NCBI RefSeq assembly: GCF_014595995.2
Contig: NZ_CP063989.1
Location: 1,798,001 to 1,862,000, forward strand
DNA from: Actinomyces respiraculi
Lineage (GTDB): Bacteria; Actinomycetota; Actinomycetes; Actinomycetales; Actinomycetaceae
Length of the DNA stretch: 64,000 nucleotides
Direction: 5' to 3'
Shown here: in pieces, positions 16,518 to 26,093 of the stretch
How the letters are laid out: every line of letters starts with the position of its first letter
Numbering within the stretch: position 1 is the first letter of the stretch
The notes under the pieces: model-generated
Told to the model about the DNA's origin: nothing
What the model saw: the letters and a program-made list of their open reading frames with translations, nothing else
Database searches by the model: none
Program-made: the position numbers and the translations under genes

Positions 16518-19456
16518 CTCACAAGCTTAGGTGCACGCACGATGACCTTGCGCACTCCCCTGCCGTCCAGCGTGCGCACAACGCCGGGGGCCGACAGGGC
16601 CAGCCTCCCCAGCTCCGCCTCGTCAATCTCCGGGTCCACCTCAAGGCGGTCACGGACCTTGCCCTTGACCTGAATGACGCAGGTGACCTTCTCAGCCGCC
16701 AGCAAAGACTCGTCCTCAACAACGGGGAAAGCCTCATAGGCAAGCGAGCCCTCGTGGCCCAGCCGGAACCAGATCTCCTCCGCGATGTGCGGGGCGACCG
16801 GCGCCGTCATGAGGGTCAGCGCCTCAACGGCCTCGCGCGGTGAACGCTTCAGGCCCGTGAGGTGGTTGTTGAGGACGATGAGCTTGGCGATGGCCGTGTT
16901 CAGGCGCATCCCCTCGTAGTCCGCGCGCACGCCCACGATGGTCTGGGCGATCAGGCGGCGGGTGGCCTCGTGTGCCGGCTCGTCGGAGACGACGAGCTCG
17001 CCGGTAACCTCGTCAACGACATTGCGCCACAAGCGGGCCAGGAAGCGCTGGGAGCCGGCAACGGCACGCGTGTCCCAGGGGCGGTCCTGGTCGAGCGGGC
17101 CCATGCTCATCTCGTACACACGGAAGGTGTCCGCACCATAGGACTCGTACATGTCGTCCGGGGTGACGATGTTCTTCAGGGACTTGCCCATCTTGCCGTA
17201 CTCACGCGCAACGGGCTGACCCCGCCACGTGAACACGGGCGCGCCATCCGGCGCCGTCGTCTCCTCGACCTCGTCTGCGGGCACGTACTGGCCGCGGGAG
17301 TCGGTGTAGGCGTAGGCCTGGACATAACCCTGGTTGAAGAGCTTGTGGTACGGCTCGGAGGAGGAGACAACGCCCAGGTCGAACAGGACCTTGTGCCAGA
17401 AGCGCGAGTACAGCAGGTGCAGTACCGCGTGCTCGACGCCGCCGACGTACAGGTCGGTGCCGCCGGAGGTGTTACCGGCCTCGGGGCGCGGGCCCATCCA
17501 GTAGGCCTCGTTGACCGGGGAGACGAGCTGGGTGTCGTCAGTGGGGTCGATGTAGCGCATCTCGTACCAGCACGAGCCCGCCCACTGGGGCATGGTGTTG
17601 GTCTCGCGATAGTACGTCCTCATCCCGTTACCGAGGTCGAGCTCGACCTTGACCCAGTCCTCAGCCTTGCCCAGCGGCGGCTCCGGGCAGGAAGCGGCGT
17701 CGTCGGGGTCGTAGGAGCGCGGCGAGTAGTCGGTGACCTCGGGCAGCTCGACGGGCAGCATCGACTCGGGCAGGGCGTGGACGCGCCCCTCCTCGTCCCA
17801 CACGACCGGGAAGGGCTCGCCCCAGTAGCGCTGGCGGCTGAAGAGCCAGTCACGCAGGCGGTAGGTGACGGCGCCGCGGCCGGTGCCCGTGGACTCCAGC
17901 CAGGCGATCATGGCGGCCTTGGCCTCGTCCTTGCTCAGGCCGTCGAGGCTGATCTCGTCGTTGGCGGAGTCGACGGCCACACCGTCACCCGTGTAGGCGG
18001 CCTCGGACAGGTCCACGCCGCGCGGGTCCTCGGCGGGGCCGATGGTCTGGACGATGTCGAGGTCGTAGGCGCGGGCGAAGGCGAAGTCACGGTCATCGTG
18101 CGCGGGCACAGCCATGATGGCGCCCGTGCCGTAGCCCATGAGGACGTAGTCGGCGACGAAGACGGGGACCTTGGCGCCGTTGACGGGGTTGACGCCGTAC
18201 AGGCCGGTGAAGACACCGGTCTTGGTGCGGCCCTCGTCGGTGCGCTCGGCCTCGGTGGCGCCGGCGGCGTAGGCACGGTATGAGGCCACCGCCTCGGCGG
18301 GTGTGGCATGACCGGCCGTCCAGGCCTCACGGGTGCCCTGCGGCCAGGTGGCGGGGACGGTGAGGTCCTCAGCATCCGTGGCCTCCACCGAGCCCAGCAG
18401 CGGGTGCTCGGGGGCCACCACCATGAAGGTGGCACCGAAGAGCGTGTCCGGGCGGGTGGTGTAGACAGTCAGCTCCGTCACGGCGCTGCCTGCCTCGGCG
18501 GCACCCTCAACCGGGAAGGTGACGTTCGCACCCTCGGAGCGGCCGATCCAGTTGCGCTGCATGGAGCGGACCTTCTCGGGCCAGTCCACGGTGTCGAGGT
18601 CCTCGGCGAGACGGTCGCCGTAGGCGGTGATGCGCATCATCCACTGGCGCAGGTTGCGCTTGAAGACGGGGTAGTTGCCTCGCTCGGAGCGGCCCTCGCT
18701 GGTGACCTCCTCGTTGGCCAGGACGGTTCCCAGGCCGGGGCACCAGTTGACCGGGGCGCTGGAGACGTAGGCCAGGCGGTGCGAGTCAATGACGTCGGCA
18801 CGCTCACCGGCGCTCAGCTCGGCCCAGGGGCGCCCGTCGGGGGTGGGGACCTCACCGGAGGCGAGCTTGGCCTCGAGCTCGGCCACGGGGCGGGCGGCGC
18901 CGGTACCGCGCCCGTCGCGGCGCGGGGCGTTCGGATCGAACCAGGAGCCGAAGATCTTGAGGAAGATCCACTGGGTCCAGCGCACGTAGTCCACGTCGAT
19001 GGTCTGGACCGAGCGGCGCGAGTCGTGGGACAGGCCCAGGCGGCGCAGCTGGCGGCGCATGTTGGCGATGTTGGCCTCGGTGGACACGCGCGGGTGCTGG
19101 CCGGTGGCGACCGCGTACTGCTCGGCGGGCAGCCCGAAGGCGTCGTAGCCCATCGTGTACAGGACGTTCTTGCCGGTCATGCGTGTGAAGCGGGCGACGA
19201 CGTCGGTGGCGATGTAGCCCAGCGGATGACCGACGTGCAGTCCCTTGCCCGAGGGGTAGGGGAACATGTCGAGCAGGAAGAACTTGTCCTTGGCGGCGCC
19301 GGGTCCGGCGAGCGCACCCTCCGGGTTGTCGGAGTGGAAGGTGCCCTCGCGCTCCCAGCGGTCCTGCCAGGCGGTCTCGATGGAGTCCGCCAGCGCCGCG
19401 GTGTAGCGGTAGGGCGTGGCGTTGGTCGGGTCGGTTACCTGGCTGGAGTCCGTCAT
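16502..19456 (-). CDS. leuS: Leucyl-tRNA synthetase
   Basis: Class Ia aminoacyl-tRNA synthetase (984 aa) that charges tRNA-Leu. Seen in order: HIGH-type motif HVGH in [18 protein letters not shown]1 editing domain in the middle ([39 protein letters not shown]), KMSKS-type signature KMGKS in [11 protein letters not shown], and an anticodon-binding C-terminal region. Length is normal for actinobacterial LeuS. The ATG at 19456 is chosen because conserved sequence begins at MTDSSQVTD; upstream codons encode unrelated residues. It is divergent from nhaA. I see no T-box leader in the 170-bp upstream gap. Confidence 0.98.
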   Translation of the reverse strand: MTDSSQVTDPTNATPYRYTAALADSIETAWQDRWEREGTFHSDNPEGALAGPGAAKDKFFLLDMFPYPSGKGLHVGHPLGYIATDVVARFTRMTGKNVLYTMGYDAFGLPAEQYAVATGQHPRVSTEANIANMRRQLRRLGLSHDSRRSVQTIDVDYVRWTQWIFLKIFGSWFDPNAPRRDGRGTGAARPVAELEAKLASGEVPTPDGRPWAELSAGERADVIDSHRLAYVSSAPVNWCPGLGTVLANEEVTSEGRSERGNYPVFKRNLRQWMMRITAYGDRLAEDLDTVDWPEKVRSMQRNWIGRSEGANVTFPVEGAAEAGSAVTELTVYTTRPDTLFGATFMVVAPEHPLLGSVEATDAEDLTVPATWPQGTREAWTAGHATPAEAVASYRAYAAGATEAERTDEGRTKTGVFTGLYGVNPVNGAKVPVFVADYVLMGYGTGAIMAVPAHDDRDFAFARAYDLDIVQTIGPAEDPRGVDLSEAAYTGDGVAVDSANDEISLDGLSKDEAKAAMIAWLESTGTGRGAVTYRLRDWLFSRQRYWGEPFPVVWDEEGRVHALPESMLPVELPEVTDYSPRSYDPDDAASCPEPPLGKAEDWVKVELDLGNGMRTYYRETNTMPQWAGSCWYEMRYIDPTDDTQLVSPVNEAYWMGPRPEAGNTSGGTDLYVGGVEHAVLHLLYSRFWHKVLFDLGVVSSSEPYHKLFNQGYVQAYAYTDSRGQYVPADEVEETTAPDGAPVFTWRGQPVAREYGKMGKSLKNIVTPDDMYESYGADTFRVYEMSMGPLDQDRPWDTRAVAGSQRFLARLWRNVVDEVTGELVVSDEPAHEATRRLIAQTIVGVRADYEGMRLNTAIAKLIVLNNHLTGLKRSPREAVEALTLMTAPVAPHIAEEIWFRLGHEGSLAYEAFPVVEDESLLAAEKVTCVIQVKGKVRDRLEVDPEIDEAELGRLALSAPGVVRTLDGRGVRKVIVRAPKLVSIVPE

Positions 19457-19632
19457 GCGGGCCAGCCTATCGCCGGGTACGACGCCGTCTCGCGGGCAAC
19501 CGGTACGTGGCCGGGCGATGCCGGTCACTTTGATAACGTCCGACTGACTCGACTGAGCCGACCGCCAGGTCACTGCGGTCCGCCCGGTCGACGCCCGGAC
19601 CCCGCAGGCATGCCCCCCGACGAGAGGCACTG

Positions 19633-20949
19633 ATGACTCCCCAGCACCGCACCCCCGCCGACCTGATCGCCAGGCTCGCCCACAAGCTCGAGGACGAGGT
19701 CTTCTCCGGCATGCTCATGGTGGCCGCCGCAGCCCTCGCCCTCATCTGGGCCAACTCCCCCCTGCGAGGCTCCTACGAGGCCCTGTCCCACGCGCATGTC
19801 GGGCCCGCCTTCCTGCACCTGGACCTGTCCGTCGCCCACTGGGCGGCCGACGGCGTCCTCGCGATCTTCTTCTTCGTCGTGGGCTTGGAGCTCAAGCAGG
19901 AGTTCGTCGTCGGCTCACTGCGCGACCTCAAAGAGGCGTCCCTGCCGATGACCGCCGCTGCCTTCGGCATGCTGGGCCCGGCACTCGTCTACACCGCCGT
20001 GCAGCTGGTCGGCGACGGCAACCCGGCCGGCTGGGCCGTGCCCACCGCCACGGACATCGCCTTCGCGGTGGCCCTGCTGTCGATCTTCGGGCGCGGCCTG
20101 CCGCCCGCGGCACGCACCTTCCTGCTCACCCTGGCGGTCGTCGACGACCTGCTCGCCATCATCGTCATCGCGGTCTTCTACTCCGGTGGGATCAGCCTGC
20201 TGCCCCTGCTGGGCGCGCTGGCCGTCGTGGCGGTCTTCGCCGTGCTCGTCCAGCGCGGCTTCACCCGCTGGTACGTCCTCATCCCGCTGGGCGTGGTGGC
20301 CTGGGGCCTCATGCACGCCTCGGGCGTCCACGCCACCATCGCCGGGGTCCTGCTGGGCCTCGTCGTGCCAGCCCGGTCCACCCGCGCCGAGCCCACGGGC
20401 ATGACCGCCCGCTTCGCGCACCTGGCGCACCCGTGGAGCGCCGGGCTCGCCCTGCCCGTCTTCGCGCTCTTCGCCGCCGGCGTCAACATCGTCGATTCCG
20501 GTGGCCTGGGAGAGGTCCTGGCGGATCCGGTGGCCGTGGGCATCTACCTGGGCCTGCCGTTGGGCAAGGTCCTGGGCATCTGGGGCTGCGTCGTGCTTCT
20601 CACGCGCTTCACGACGCTGCGCCTGGGCCACGGGATCGACAACCAGGACGTGCTGGCCCTGTCCGCCCTGGCGGGCATCGGCTTCACGGTCTCACTGCTC
20701 ATCGCGGGCCTCGCCTTCGCAGACCCGACGACGACGGGCCACGCCCGGGCAGCGGTCCTCCTGGGCACCCTCATCGCCGCCGTCCTCGGGGCCATCCTGT
20801 TGCGCCTGCGGGTGCGCACCCAGAGGCGCGGCCCGGGCGCGAACGCGCACGGCACGGCCGACCTGGGCCGCCCCGAGCGCGGCCACCTCGCCCACGAGGT
20901 GCGCCGTCGCAGCGCGCGTGAGCACAGGGACGGCAAGCGGCGGCGATAG
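19633..20949 (+). CDS. nhaA: Na+/H+ antiporter NhaA
   Basis: Membrane antiporter (438 aa) that exchanges internal Na+ for external H+ for pH and sodium homeostasis. Visible signatures are [30 protein letters not shown], the ion-binding Asp pair in [14 protein letters not shown] and [15 protein letters not shown]. About 11-12 hydrophobic segments span residues 25-395, followed by a hydrophilic Arg-rich tail of about 45 residues, longer than in E. coli. The start follows GACGAGAGGC. It is convergent with the HIT gene; the 77-bp gap holds two CTCCTGGAGTGT copies but no clear T-tract terminator. Confidence 0.97.
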   Translation: MTPQHRTPADLIARLAHKLEDEVFSGMLMVAAAALALIWANSPLRGSYEALSHAHVGPAFLHLDLSVAHWAADGVLAIFFFVVGLELKQEFVVGSLRDLKEASLPMTAAAFGMLGPALVYTAVQLVGDGNPAGWAVPTATDIAFAVALLSIFGRGLPPAARTFLLTLAVVDDLLAIIVIAVFYSGGISLLPLLGALAVVAVFAVLVQRGFTRWYVLIPLGVVAWGLMHASGVHATIAGVLLGLVVPARSTRAEPTGMTARFAHLAHPWSAGLALPVFALFAAGVNIVDSGGLGEVLADPVAVGIYLGLPLGKVLGIWGCVVLLTRFTTLRLGHGIDNQDVLALSALAGIGFTVSLLIAGLAFADPTTTGHARAAVLLGTLIAAVLGAILLRLRVRTQRRGPGANAHGTADLGRPERGHLAHEVRRRSAREHRDGKRRR

Positions 20950-21026
20950 GTCCTGGACCTCCTGGAGTGTTGGGCTCCTGGAGTGTCTGGCCGCACCCGG
21001 GTCCCGGGCAGCGCGCTGCGCCGCGG

Positions 21027-21491
21027 CTAGGCCAGGGCCGCGGAGCCGAGGAGCGCGGGCACGAAGGCACCCCAACCGTCCTCGCGCAGGCCGGCGCGCA
21101 GGGTCTCCATGGCGGCGTCGAGCTCGGCGGCCTCAGCCGGACGGGCACTGGCCGGGTTGACGTCGGAGGCCTGATTGAGGGGCAGGACGTGCACGTGCAG
21201 GTGCGGTACGTCCAGGCCGACGACGACGATGCCCGGTCGCAGGGCCACAAAGACCCGCACCTGCGTGGCAGCGATGCGGCGGGCGACGACGGCCAGGTGG
21301 GCGACGGTGGCCTCATCGGCGTCGATGAGAGTGGTGACCTGCTCACGGGGCACGACGAGGACGTGCCCCGGGGTCTGGGGCTCGATGGTCGCGAAGGCGA
21401 CGCACACGTCGTCCGCCCACACGAAGCGGCCGGGGATCTCGCCGTTGATGATCCGGGTGAAGACGCTGGGCTCGGGTGCTGCGGTGCTCAT
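21027..21491 (-). CDS. HIT family protein (histidine-triad nucleotide hydrolase)
   Basis: Small soluble protein (154 aa) with the histidine triad HLHVHVLPL near residue 97 and the N-terminal FTRIINGEIPGRFVWADD typical of HINT-type purine nucleoside phosphoramidases. The C-terminal about 45 residues are an Ala/Asp-rich extension beyond the core. It is the last gene of a minus-strand run with the DtxR-type regulator (57-nt gap). The precise substrate cannot be told from sequence. Confidence 0.92.
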   Translation of the reverse strand: MSTAAPEPSVFTRIINGEIPGRFVWADDVCVAFATIEPQTPGHVLVVPREQVTTLIDADEATVAHLAVVARRIAATQVRVFVALRPGIVVVGLDVPHLHVHVLPLNQASDVNPASARPAEAAELDAAMETLRAGLREDGWGAFVPALLGSAALA

Positions 21492-21547
21492 GGGGTCAGG
21501 GTAGACGCCCGGCGCCGCCGGGCCCGGGGCCGGGCCTCATCCCCTCC

Positions 21548-22255
21548 TCAGGCCAGCACCCACAGGGCCCCAGCCGGTACGACGACCTCGCCCGTGCCCT
21601 CGGGGGCGAGCACGGCTCGGATCGTCGTCGGGCGGCGCGTGCGCCGTCCACCGGATTCGGCGGCCGGGCGGTCGACGACGACGATGGGCGTGTCCAGGCC
21701 GATCCCGGCGCCGGCGAGCTGACGCAGGGGCGCGGAGTCGTCGTCAATACGGGCGACGACGGCGGTGCGCCCCACGGACACCGTGTCCAGGCCGCGCAGC
21801 TCCGGCTGCACGATGCGCCCGTCGGGCAGAGGAATGGGGTCCCCGTGGGGGTCGCGCACGGGGTGGCCGAGGGCCTCGTCGAGCGCCCCCAGCAGCCGCT
21901 CGGAGCAGGCGTGCTCAAGCTCCTCGGCCTCGGCGTGGACCTCGTCCCAGTCGAAGCCGAGCCTCTCGACGAGGTAGGTCTCGAGCAGACGGTGACGGCG
22001 CACCATGAGGCAGGCGCGTCGGCGCCCCTCCTTGCTCAGGGTCACGGCCCGGTAGGGCTCGTGCTCAAGCAGCCCGGCCTCGACCAGGCGGGCGACGTTC
22101 TCCGATGCGGTCGAGGGGGCCACCCCCATGCGCCGGGCGAGACCGGTGATGGAGGCGCCACCGCCCCACTCGGAGGCGGCCCAGACGGCCTTGAGGTAGT
22201 CCTGGGTGACGGTGGTGTCCGTGTCACCCACGGCGGAGGTGGTGCGCGCGCTCAT
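21548..22255 (-). CDS. DtxR/MntR-type metal-dependent transcriptional regulator
   Basis: Regulator (235 aa) with an N-terminal winged helix (TQDYLKAVWAASEW, SITGLARRMGVAPSTASENVARLVEAGLLEHEP), a dimerisation/metal-binding domain (RRHRLLETYLVERLGFDWDEVHAEAEELEHACSE has the usual His/Glu/Cys ligands), and a C-terminal SH3-like FeoA-type domain. The LGFDWDEVH...LEHA pattern fits Mn/Fe-responsive repressors. It starts 4 nt after the VKOR stop, so the two genes are likely cotranscribed. Whether Mn or Fe is sensed is not decidable here. Confidence 0.9.
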   Translation of the reverse strand: MSARTTSAVGDTDTTVTQDYLKAVWAASEWGGGASITGLARRMGVAPSTASENVARLVEAGLLEHEPYRAVTLSKEGRRRACLMVRRHRLLETYLVERLGFDWDEVHAEAEELEHACSERLLGALDEALGHPVRDPHGDPIPLPDGRIVQPELRGLDTVSVGRTAVVARIDDDSAPLRQLAGAGIGLDTPIVVVDRPAAESGGRRTRRPTTIRAVLAPEGTGEVVVPAGALWVLA

Positions 22256-22259
22256 GTGC

Positions 22260-22979
22260 TTAGCCGATCAGTCCGACGAAGCCGTCCCAGAAGCGGACCA
22301 GCACGACGATGAGGATGACGAGGTAGGTGGCGCCGCTCCCCCACCAGCGTGCGGCGGACAGGCGGGCGGCGGCGCCCTGGCTCAGCGGCAGGTGGCCCTG
22401 GTCAGCGGCCTCACCCCAGGTCGCCCAGGCCATCGGGATGGTCACCGCCCAGATGAGCATGCAGAAGGGGCACAGGGCGCTGAAGACGGTGACGGAGATG
22501 GTGACGAACCAGGCGATGAAGGCCAGGGCCCCCACCGTCCCCGCAACGAGGCCCCACCAGAACCAGCGCGGCAGGCGCGCCCCGGAGGCGAGCAGCAGCC
22601 CGACGGCCAGGAGCACCGCGTAGGCCATGGCCCCGACGAACGCGTTGGGCACGCCCAGGATGTTGCCCTGCCAGACGTCGAGGGAGGCTGAGCAGGAGAC
22701 AAAGGGGTTGATGTCGCAGGCCAGCGAGCTCAGCGGCTCCCTGAGGAGGGTGATCTCACTGAGCATGAGCTCCCAGGAGGCGGCGATGCCGATGGCGGAG
22801 CCGACGACGAGGAGCCAGGCGTAGGCGGCGCGGGCGCCGGTGGCGCGCAGCCAGGTGGGACGGGCGGCGTCCTCGGGTGTGTGGGGGGTGCCGGGTCCGG
22901 CGAAGGTGCCGTCGAGGTAAGCCTCGAGCTCGTCCTCGCTCATCCGGTCGATCTCGGCCTCGGTGGGCACGTGGGCCAT
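22260..22979 (-). CDS. Vitamin K epoxide reductase (VKOR) family protein
   Basis: Integral membrane thiol oxidoreductase (239 aa) that reoxidises a DsbA-like partner and passes electrons to quinone. The first Cys pair is in CDINPFVSCSASLDVWQGN and the quinone-proximal CXXC is CPFC near residue 190; five or so hydrophobic segments are visible. An acidic cytoplasmic N-terminus of about 55 residues precedes the first segment. The ATG at 22979 follows GAGGAGAG. In Actinomyces oris VKOR works with MdbA to fold pilins, a plausible role here, although no DsbA-like gene is adjacent. Confidence 0.92.
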   Translation of the reverse strand: MAHVPTEAEIDRMSEDELEAYLDGTFAGPGTPHTPEDAARPTWLRATGARAAYAWLLVVGSAIGIAASWELMLSEITLLREPLSSLACDINPFVSCSASLDVWQGNILGVPNAFVGAMAYAVLLAVGLLLASGARLPRWFWWGLVAGTVGALAFIAWFVTISVTVFSALCPFCMLIWAVTIPMAWATWGEAADQGHLPLSQGAAARLSAARWWGSGATYLVILIVVLVRFWDGFVGLIG

Positions 22980-23036
22980 GAACTCTCCTCGTCTGCGCCT
23001 GGCGGCGCCCGTGTGGGTACTCACCATTGTGCCCGA

Positions 23037-24983
23037 TCAGCCCCCTGAGGCTGCTGCGGCGTCGAGCACGCTCTGGGAGGCGCCGTCGAGCACGGTACCG
23101 ACCGGCGGCACGGAGCGCCATGCGCCGACGGTGACGGAGGCGTCGGGGTGGACGACGACGGCCCGCCAGGCGACGAGTGAGCCCTCGTCGTCGAAGGACA
23201 GGACGTGGAGGTAGGCGTCCTCGGTGACCGGGCCGATGGAGGTGCCTCCCAGGGCAGCGCCGCTGGTGAGGTGGGCGACGGTGGCGTGCTCGCCCTGGGT
23301 GACGCCCATGCCCTTCTCCTGGTGCACGTGGCCGGCCAGGAGCAGCGGGGCGCAGCCGGAGGAGATGAGGGGGCCGAAGGTGTAGGGCTGGTGGATGAGG
23401 ACGACGTCGACGTCGGCGCCCTCAGCGCAGGTGGCGGCCGCGAGCCTGGCGCCGATCTGCTCGCTGGTCTCGTCGCCGCGCTGGAAGGTGCCACCGGCAG
23501 GGGTACGCAGGGCGTCGACGTCGCCGATGACACGCAGCCCGGCGACCTCCTGGACGCTGCCGTCGGTGACGGTCCAGCCGCGGGCGCGCATCTGCTCAGC
23601 GGTCTGGGCGGAGTCGTGGTTGCCGACGGTGAAGACGCGGGCGACGCCGTCGGGAACGGCGTCGGACAGGGCGTTGACGCAGAACTGCTCGGGTGCGGAG
23701 CCGGTCATAGTGAGGTCGCCGTCGTCCATGTGGAGCCGGGCGCCGGACAGGGCGTCGAGGCGGCCGGTCAGCGCGATCATGTCGAGGTTGCAGTGCAGGT
23801 CGGTGCTGAGCACGGCGGTGAGTCGGCCCCGTTCGGCGACGGCGAAGACCCCGGTGCGCGCGGCGGAGGTGGCGCTCGGTGTGGGGGCAGGCTCGGCAGA
23901 GGTGGGCGTGCCGGGAGGCGTCGTGTTCTCCTCAGGTACGGGCCCCTCCCCCTCGGCCACCGGCGGCGGGGACACGAGCGCGCCGCCTGTCTGCCGCGCG
24001 GTGGCGGCCGCAGCTCGTGCCCGCATGTCCTCAACGTCCACCGCTGCCCCGCTGGCGGTGACGTCGACTGCCCCGCCGACCATCTGCGACGCCTGCCAGG
24101 CGGCCTCGAGGTTGGCGTTGGCCTCGTCGTAGAAGGCCGTGTTGGCGTCCACGAGGTCGGTGATCCGGCCGCCGTAGGCCGCCACGACGTCGGCCACGCG
24201 CCCAGACAGGCGGGCCTCGGCCAGCGGGGTGTCGGCCAGGACCTCGAGCCGACTGCCGGCGTGGGTGCCTGAGCGTAGCGTCGGCACGATGAAGGCCAGG
24301 ACCATGACCGTGACCGTCGTGGCCAGGAGCGCGGAGGGCAGGCCGTGAGACAGCCGGGCGCGCACGGCCTCGCGCAGCCTGCCGCCCGTGGCCAGACGTC
24401 CGGCGGCGACCAGGCACAGCAGGAGGGAGGCCACCAGCCCGGCGCGCCGCAGTGCGTCGGCGGCCAGGGCGCGCAGGCCGGCTTCGATGGTGATCTCGGG
24501 GTGGGTGATGAGCGAGAGGTAGGCGGCGCCGTCGGTGGACAGCAGCGCACCGACGATGTCCTCGCCGCCGTCAGACACGGCCCCGTCCGAGGGGATCTCC
24601 CCCAGGACGACGGCGACACCGAGGACCCCGGCCGGGGAGTCCATCGACACCATGCCGAGCACACCGAGGTCCAGGGTGACCCGCGAGTCGAGGGTGGTGG
24701 ACCAGTGGGCCTCGTGGGGGCCTACCGGCGAGGAGGCGGTGGCCGTGACCACACCGAGGCCGAGGGAGGCGGCAGCGGTGAGCAGCAGCAGGACGAGAGT
24801 GCGTGTGACGCGCCGGAAAGTGACGGTGCGCGCGTCCCACCAGCGCGCCAGGGCGCTGCCGGGGCGCGCGGTCACGACCTCGTCAGTCACGTCAGCCTCA
24901 TCAGTGTTGTCAGTGTTGTCAGTGTTGTCAGTGTTGTCACTGTTGCCAGTGTTGTCAGCGTCGTCGGTCTCCCTGTCAGTCAC
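23037..24983 (-). CDS. Membrane-anchored metallophosphoesterase
   Basis: A 648-aa protein with an acidic repeat-rich N-terminus (residues 1-37, Asp-Asn-Thr repeats), one hydrophobic segment near 62-82, another pair near 180-245, an extracellular stalk rich in Ala/Pro/Thr and a C-terminal calcineurin-like phosphoesterase domain (from about 385). Metal-binding motifs are STDLHCN, MDDGDLTM, GNHDS and LLAGHVHQ. The GTG start lies within the last codons of the HAD gene, so the pair is coupled. Substrate unknown. The N-terminal repeat is encoded by a 9-bp tandem array that could change length in frame. Confidence 0.88.
   Translation of the reverse strand: MTDRETDDADNTGNSDNTDNTDNTDNTDEADVTDEVVTARPGSALARWWDARTVTFRRVTRTLVLLLLTAAASLGLGVVTATASSPVGPHEAHWSTTLDSRVTLDLGVLGMVSMDSPAGVLGVAVVLGEIPSDGAVSDGGEDIVGALLSTDGAAYLSLITHPEITIEAGLRALAADALRRAGLVASLLLCLVAAGRLATGGRLREAVRARLSHGLPSALLATTVTVMVLAFIVPTLRSGTHAGSRLEVLADTPLAEARLSGRVADVVAAYGGRITDLVDANTAFYDEANANLEAAWQASQMVGGAVDVTASGAAVDVEDMRARAAAATARQTGGALVSPPPVAEGEGPVPEENTTPPGTPTSAEPAPTPSATSAARTGVFAVAERGRLTAVLSTDLHCNLDMIALTGRLDALSGARLHMDDGDLTMTGSAPEQFCVNALSDAVPDGVARVFTVGNHDSAQTAEQMRARGWTVTDGSVQEVAGLRVIGDVDALRTPAGGTFQRGDETSEQIGARLAAATCAEGADVDVVLIHQPYTFGPLISSGCAPLLLAGHVHQEKGMGVTQGEHATVAHLTSGAALGGTSIGPVTEDAYLHVLSFDDEGSLVAWRAVVVHPDASVTVGAWRSVPPVGTVLDGASQSVLDAAAASGG
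24902..24964. repeat. 9-bp tandem repeat array (CAGTGTTGT units)
   Basis: Four perfect CAGTGTTGT units run from 24902 to 24937, followed by three units of which one is exact and two are variants. The array lies in the 5' end of the metallophosphoesterase gene and encodes Asp-Asn-Thr repeats on the minus strand. Confidence 0.85.
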
Positions 24984-25824
24984 GAGGTCCCCAGGAGTCT
25001 CCTGCCCGGGCGGAGGCGATCCGGGCGGCGAGGTCGGTGACGTAGGCGGCGGTGTCCCGCCAGTCGGAGACGGCGTGGCAGGGCACGCCCAGCGCCTTGA
25101 CGGGGTAGTCGTTGCCCTCGGGGTCGAGGCGGTCGCCGATGAAGAGCATGTCCGTCAGGGCAATGCCGGTGACCTCGGAGAGCCTCAGGATGCCGTAGGC
25201 CTTGTCGACGCCCTTGAGGGTGATGTCAACGCTGGTGGAGCCGCCGGAGCGGACCTCGAGAGCGGGCAGGAGGGCGGCGACGGCGTCGCGCAGGGCCCCC
25301 TTCTTCTCCCCCGTGGGGTCCCAGGCCTTCTTGGCCTCAAGGGGGGCGTGCTGGCCGAGGGCCGAGAAGGTGATCTGGGAGCCGCGGTCCTCGAGGATGG
25401 GGCCCCAGGTCTGCTCCTCCCACAGGCCGAGCTCACGGGCCGCGTCTTCGACGACGCGGAAGCCCTCGGCGACCTGCTCGGGGGTGAGGTCGTTGGCGTA
25501 GACCAGGCGCCAGTCGGCGCCCGCGGGTGAGCCGGCCTCGCCCTGGCCGGGGTCGTAGGTGTAGTAGCGGGTGCCGCAGGTGGGCATGAGGTGCAGACGG
25601 GTGAGCTCGTCGTCGGTGGCGCCCAAGTGGGCGAGGACCTGGTCGCGGAACTGGAGGATCTGGCCGCCGGATATGACGCAGACGGGCACGACGTCGAGCA
25701 GGGCGCGCAGGGCTCGGGCCATGGGCTCGGGCATCAGCGACTTGGAGGGGGCGAGCGTGTCGTCGAGGTCGAAGGCGACGAGAGCCGGGGTGCTCGCGGT
25801 TGCGACGTCGGTCATGAGGGCCAT
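24976..25824 (-). CDS. HAD-superfamily hydrolase, phosphomannomutase-like (HAD-IIB)
   Basis: Cytosolic phosphatase-like protein (282 aa). HAD motif I is FDLDDTLAPSK near residue 17, motif II is CVISGG, and motif III/IV is LFIGDRLDPEGNDYP near the C-terminus; a type IIB cap lies between. It resembles short eukaryotic-type phosphomannomutases and sugar phosphatases of the Cof/YedP group. The ATG at 25824 was chosen because conserved sequence starts soon after; a second ATG lies at 25815 and neither has a strong ribosome site. The end overlaps the start of the metallophosphoesterase gene. Confidence 0.88.
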   Translation of the reverse strand: MALMTDVATASTPALVAFDLDDTLAPSKSLMPEPMARALRALLDVVPVCVISGGQILQFRDQVLAHLGATDDELTRLHLMPTCGTRYYTYDPGQGEAGSPAGADWRLVYANDLTPEQVAEGFRVVEDAARELGLWEEQTWGPILEDRGSQITFSALGQHAPLEAKKAWDPTGEKKGALRDAVAALLPALEVRSGGSTSVDITLKGVDKAYGILRLSEVTGIALTDMLFIGDRLDPEGNDYPVKALGVPCHAVSDWRDTAAYVTDLAARIASARAGDSWGPRD

Positions 25825-25912
25825 GGGGGCATTGTGGCGCACGCGCCCGCCGCACGGAAAACGTGCGGCGGGCGCGAGGGTGGGACTCAGGGGCGCGGTG
25901 TATCTCGCTTGG

Positions 25913-26092
25913 TCAGCTCTCCGGCTGCTCTGCGCCCTCGCGCAGGTGGGCGTGAGCCGCGGCGAAGGCGGCGGCGCGCTCCTCGTCCTCCTCACGGCGC
26001 CCGCGCACAACGAGCGCGGTAACGGAGACGGCGAGGCCGCCCCAGACGATGATCATGGCAACGAGCATGAGGATGATGGCCTGGGCGGTCAT
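25913..26092 (-). CDS. Small membrane subunit of NSS amino-acid importer (MetS/AlaS-like)
   Basis: A 59-aa protein with one membrane helix (IILMLVAMIIVWGGLAVSVTALVV) and a charged C-terminal tail (RREEDEER). It starts 1 nt after the stop of the NSS transporter gene. Corynebacterium MetS, a single-helix protein of similar size and position, is required with MetP for methionine/alanine uptake, so the same role is inferred. Confidence 0.9.
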   Translation of the reverse strand: MTAQAIILMLVAMIIVWGGLAVSVTALVVRGRREEDEERAAAFAAAHAHLREGAEQPES

Positions 26093-26093
26093 A

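Noticed and set aside
19457-19632. T-box or other riboswitch upstream of leuS
   Set aside because: I could not find a T-box consensus or a specifier loop in the 176-bp gap.
24902-24964. CRISPR array
   Set aside because: Units are 9 bp, contiguous, without spacers, and in frame in a coding sequence.
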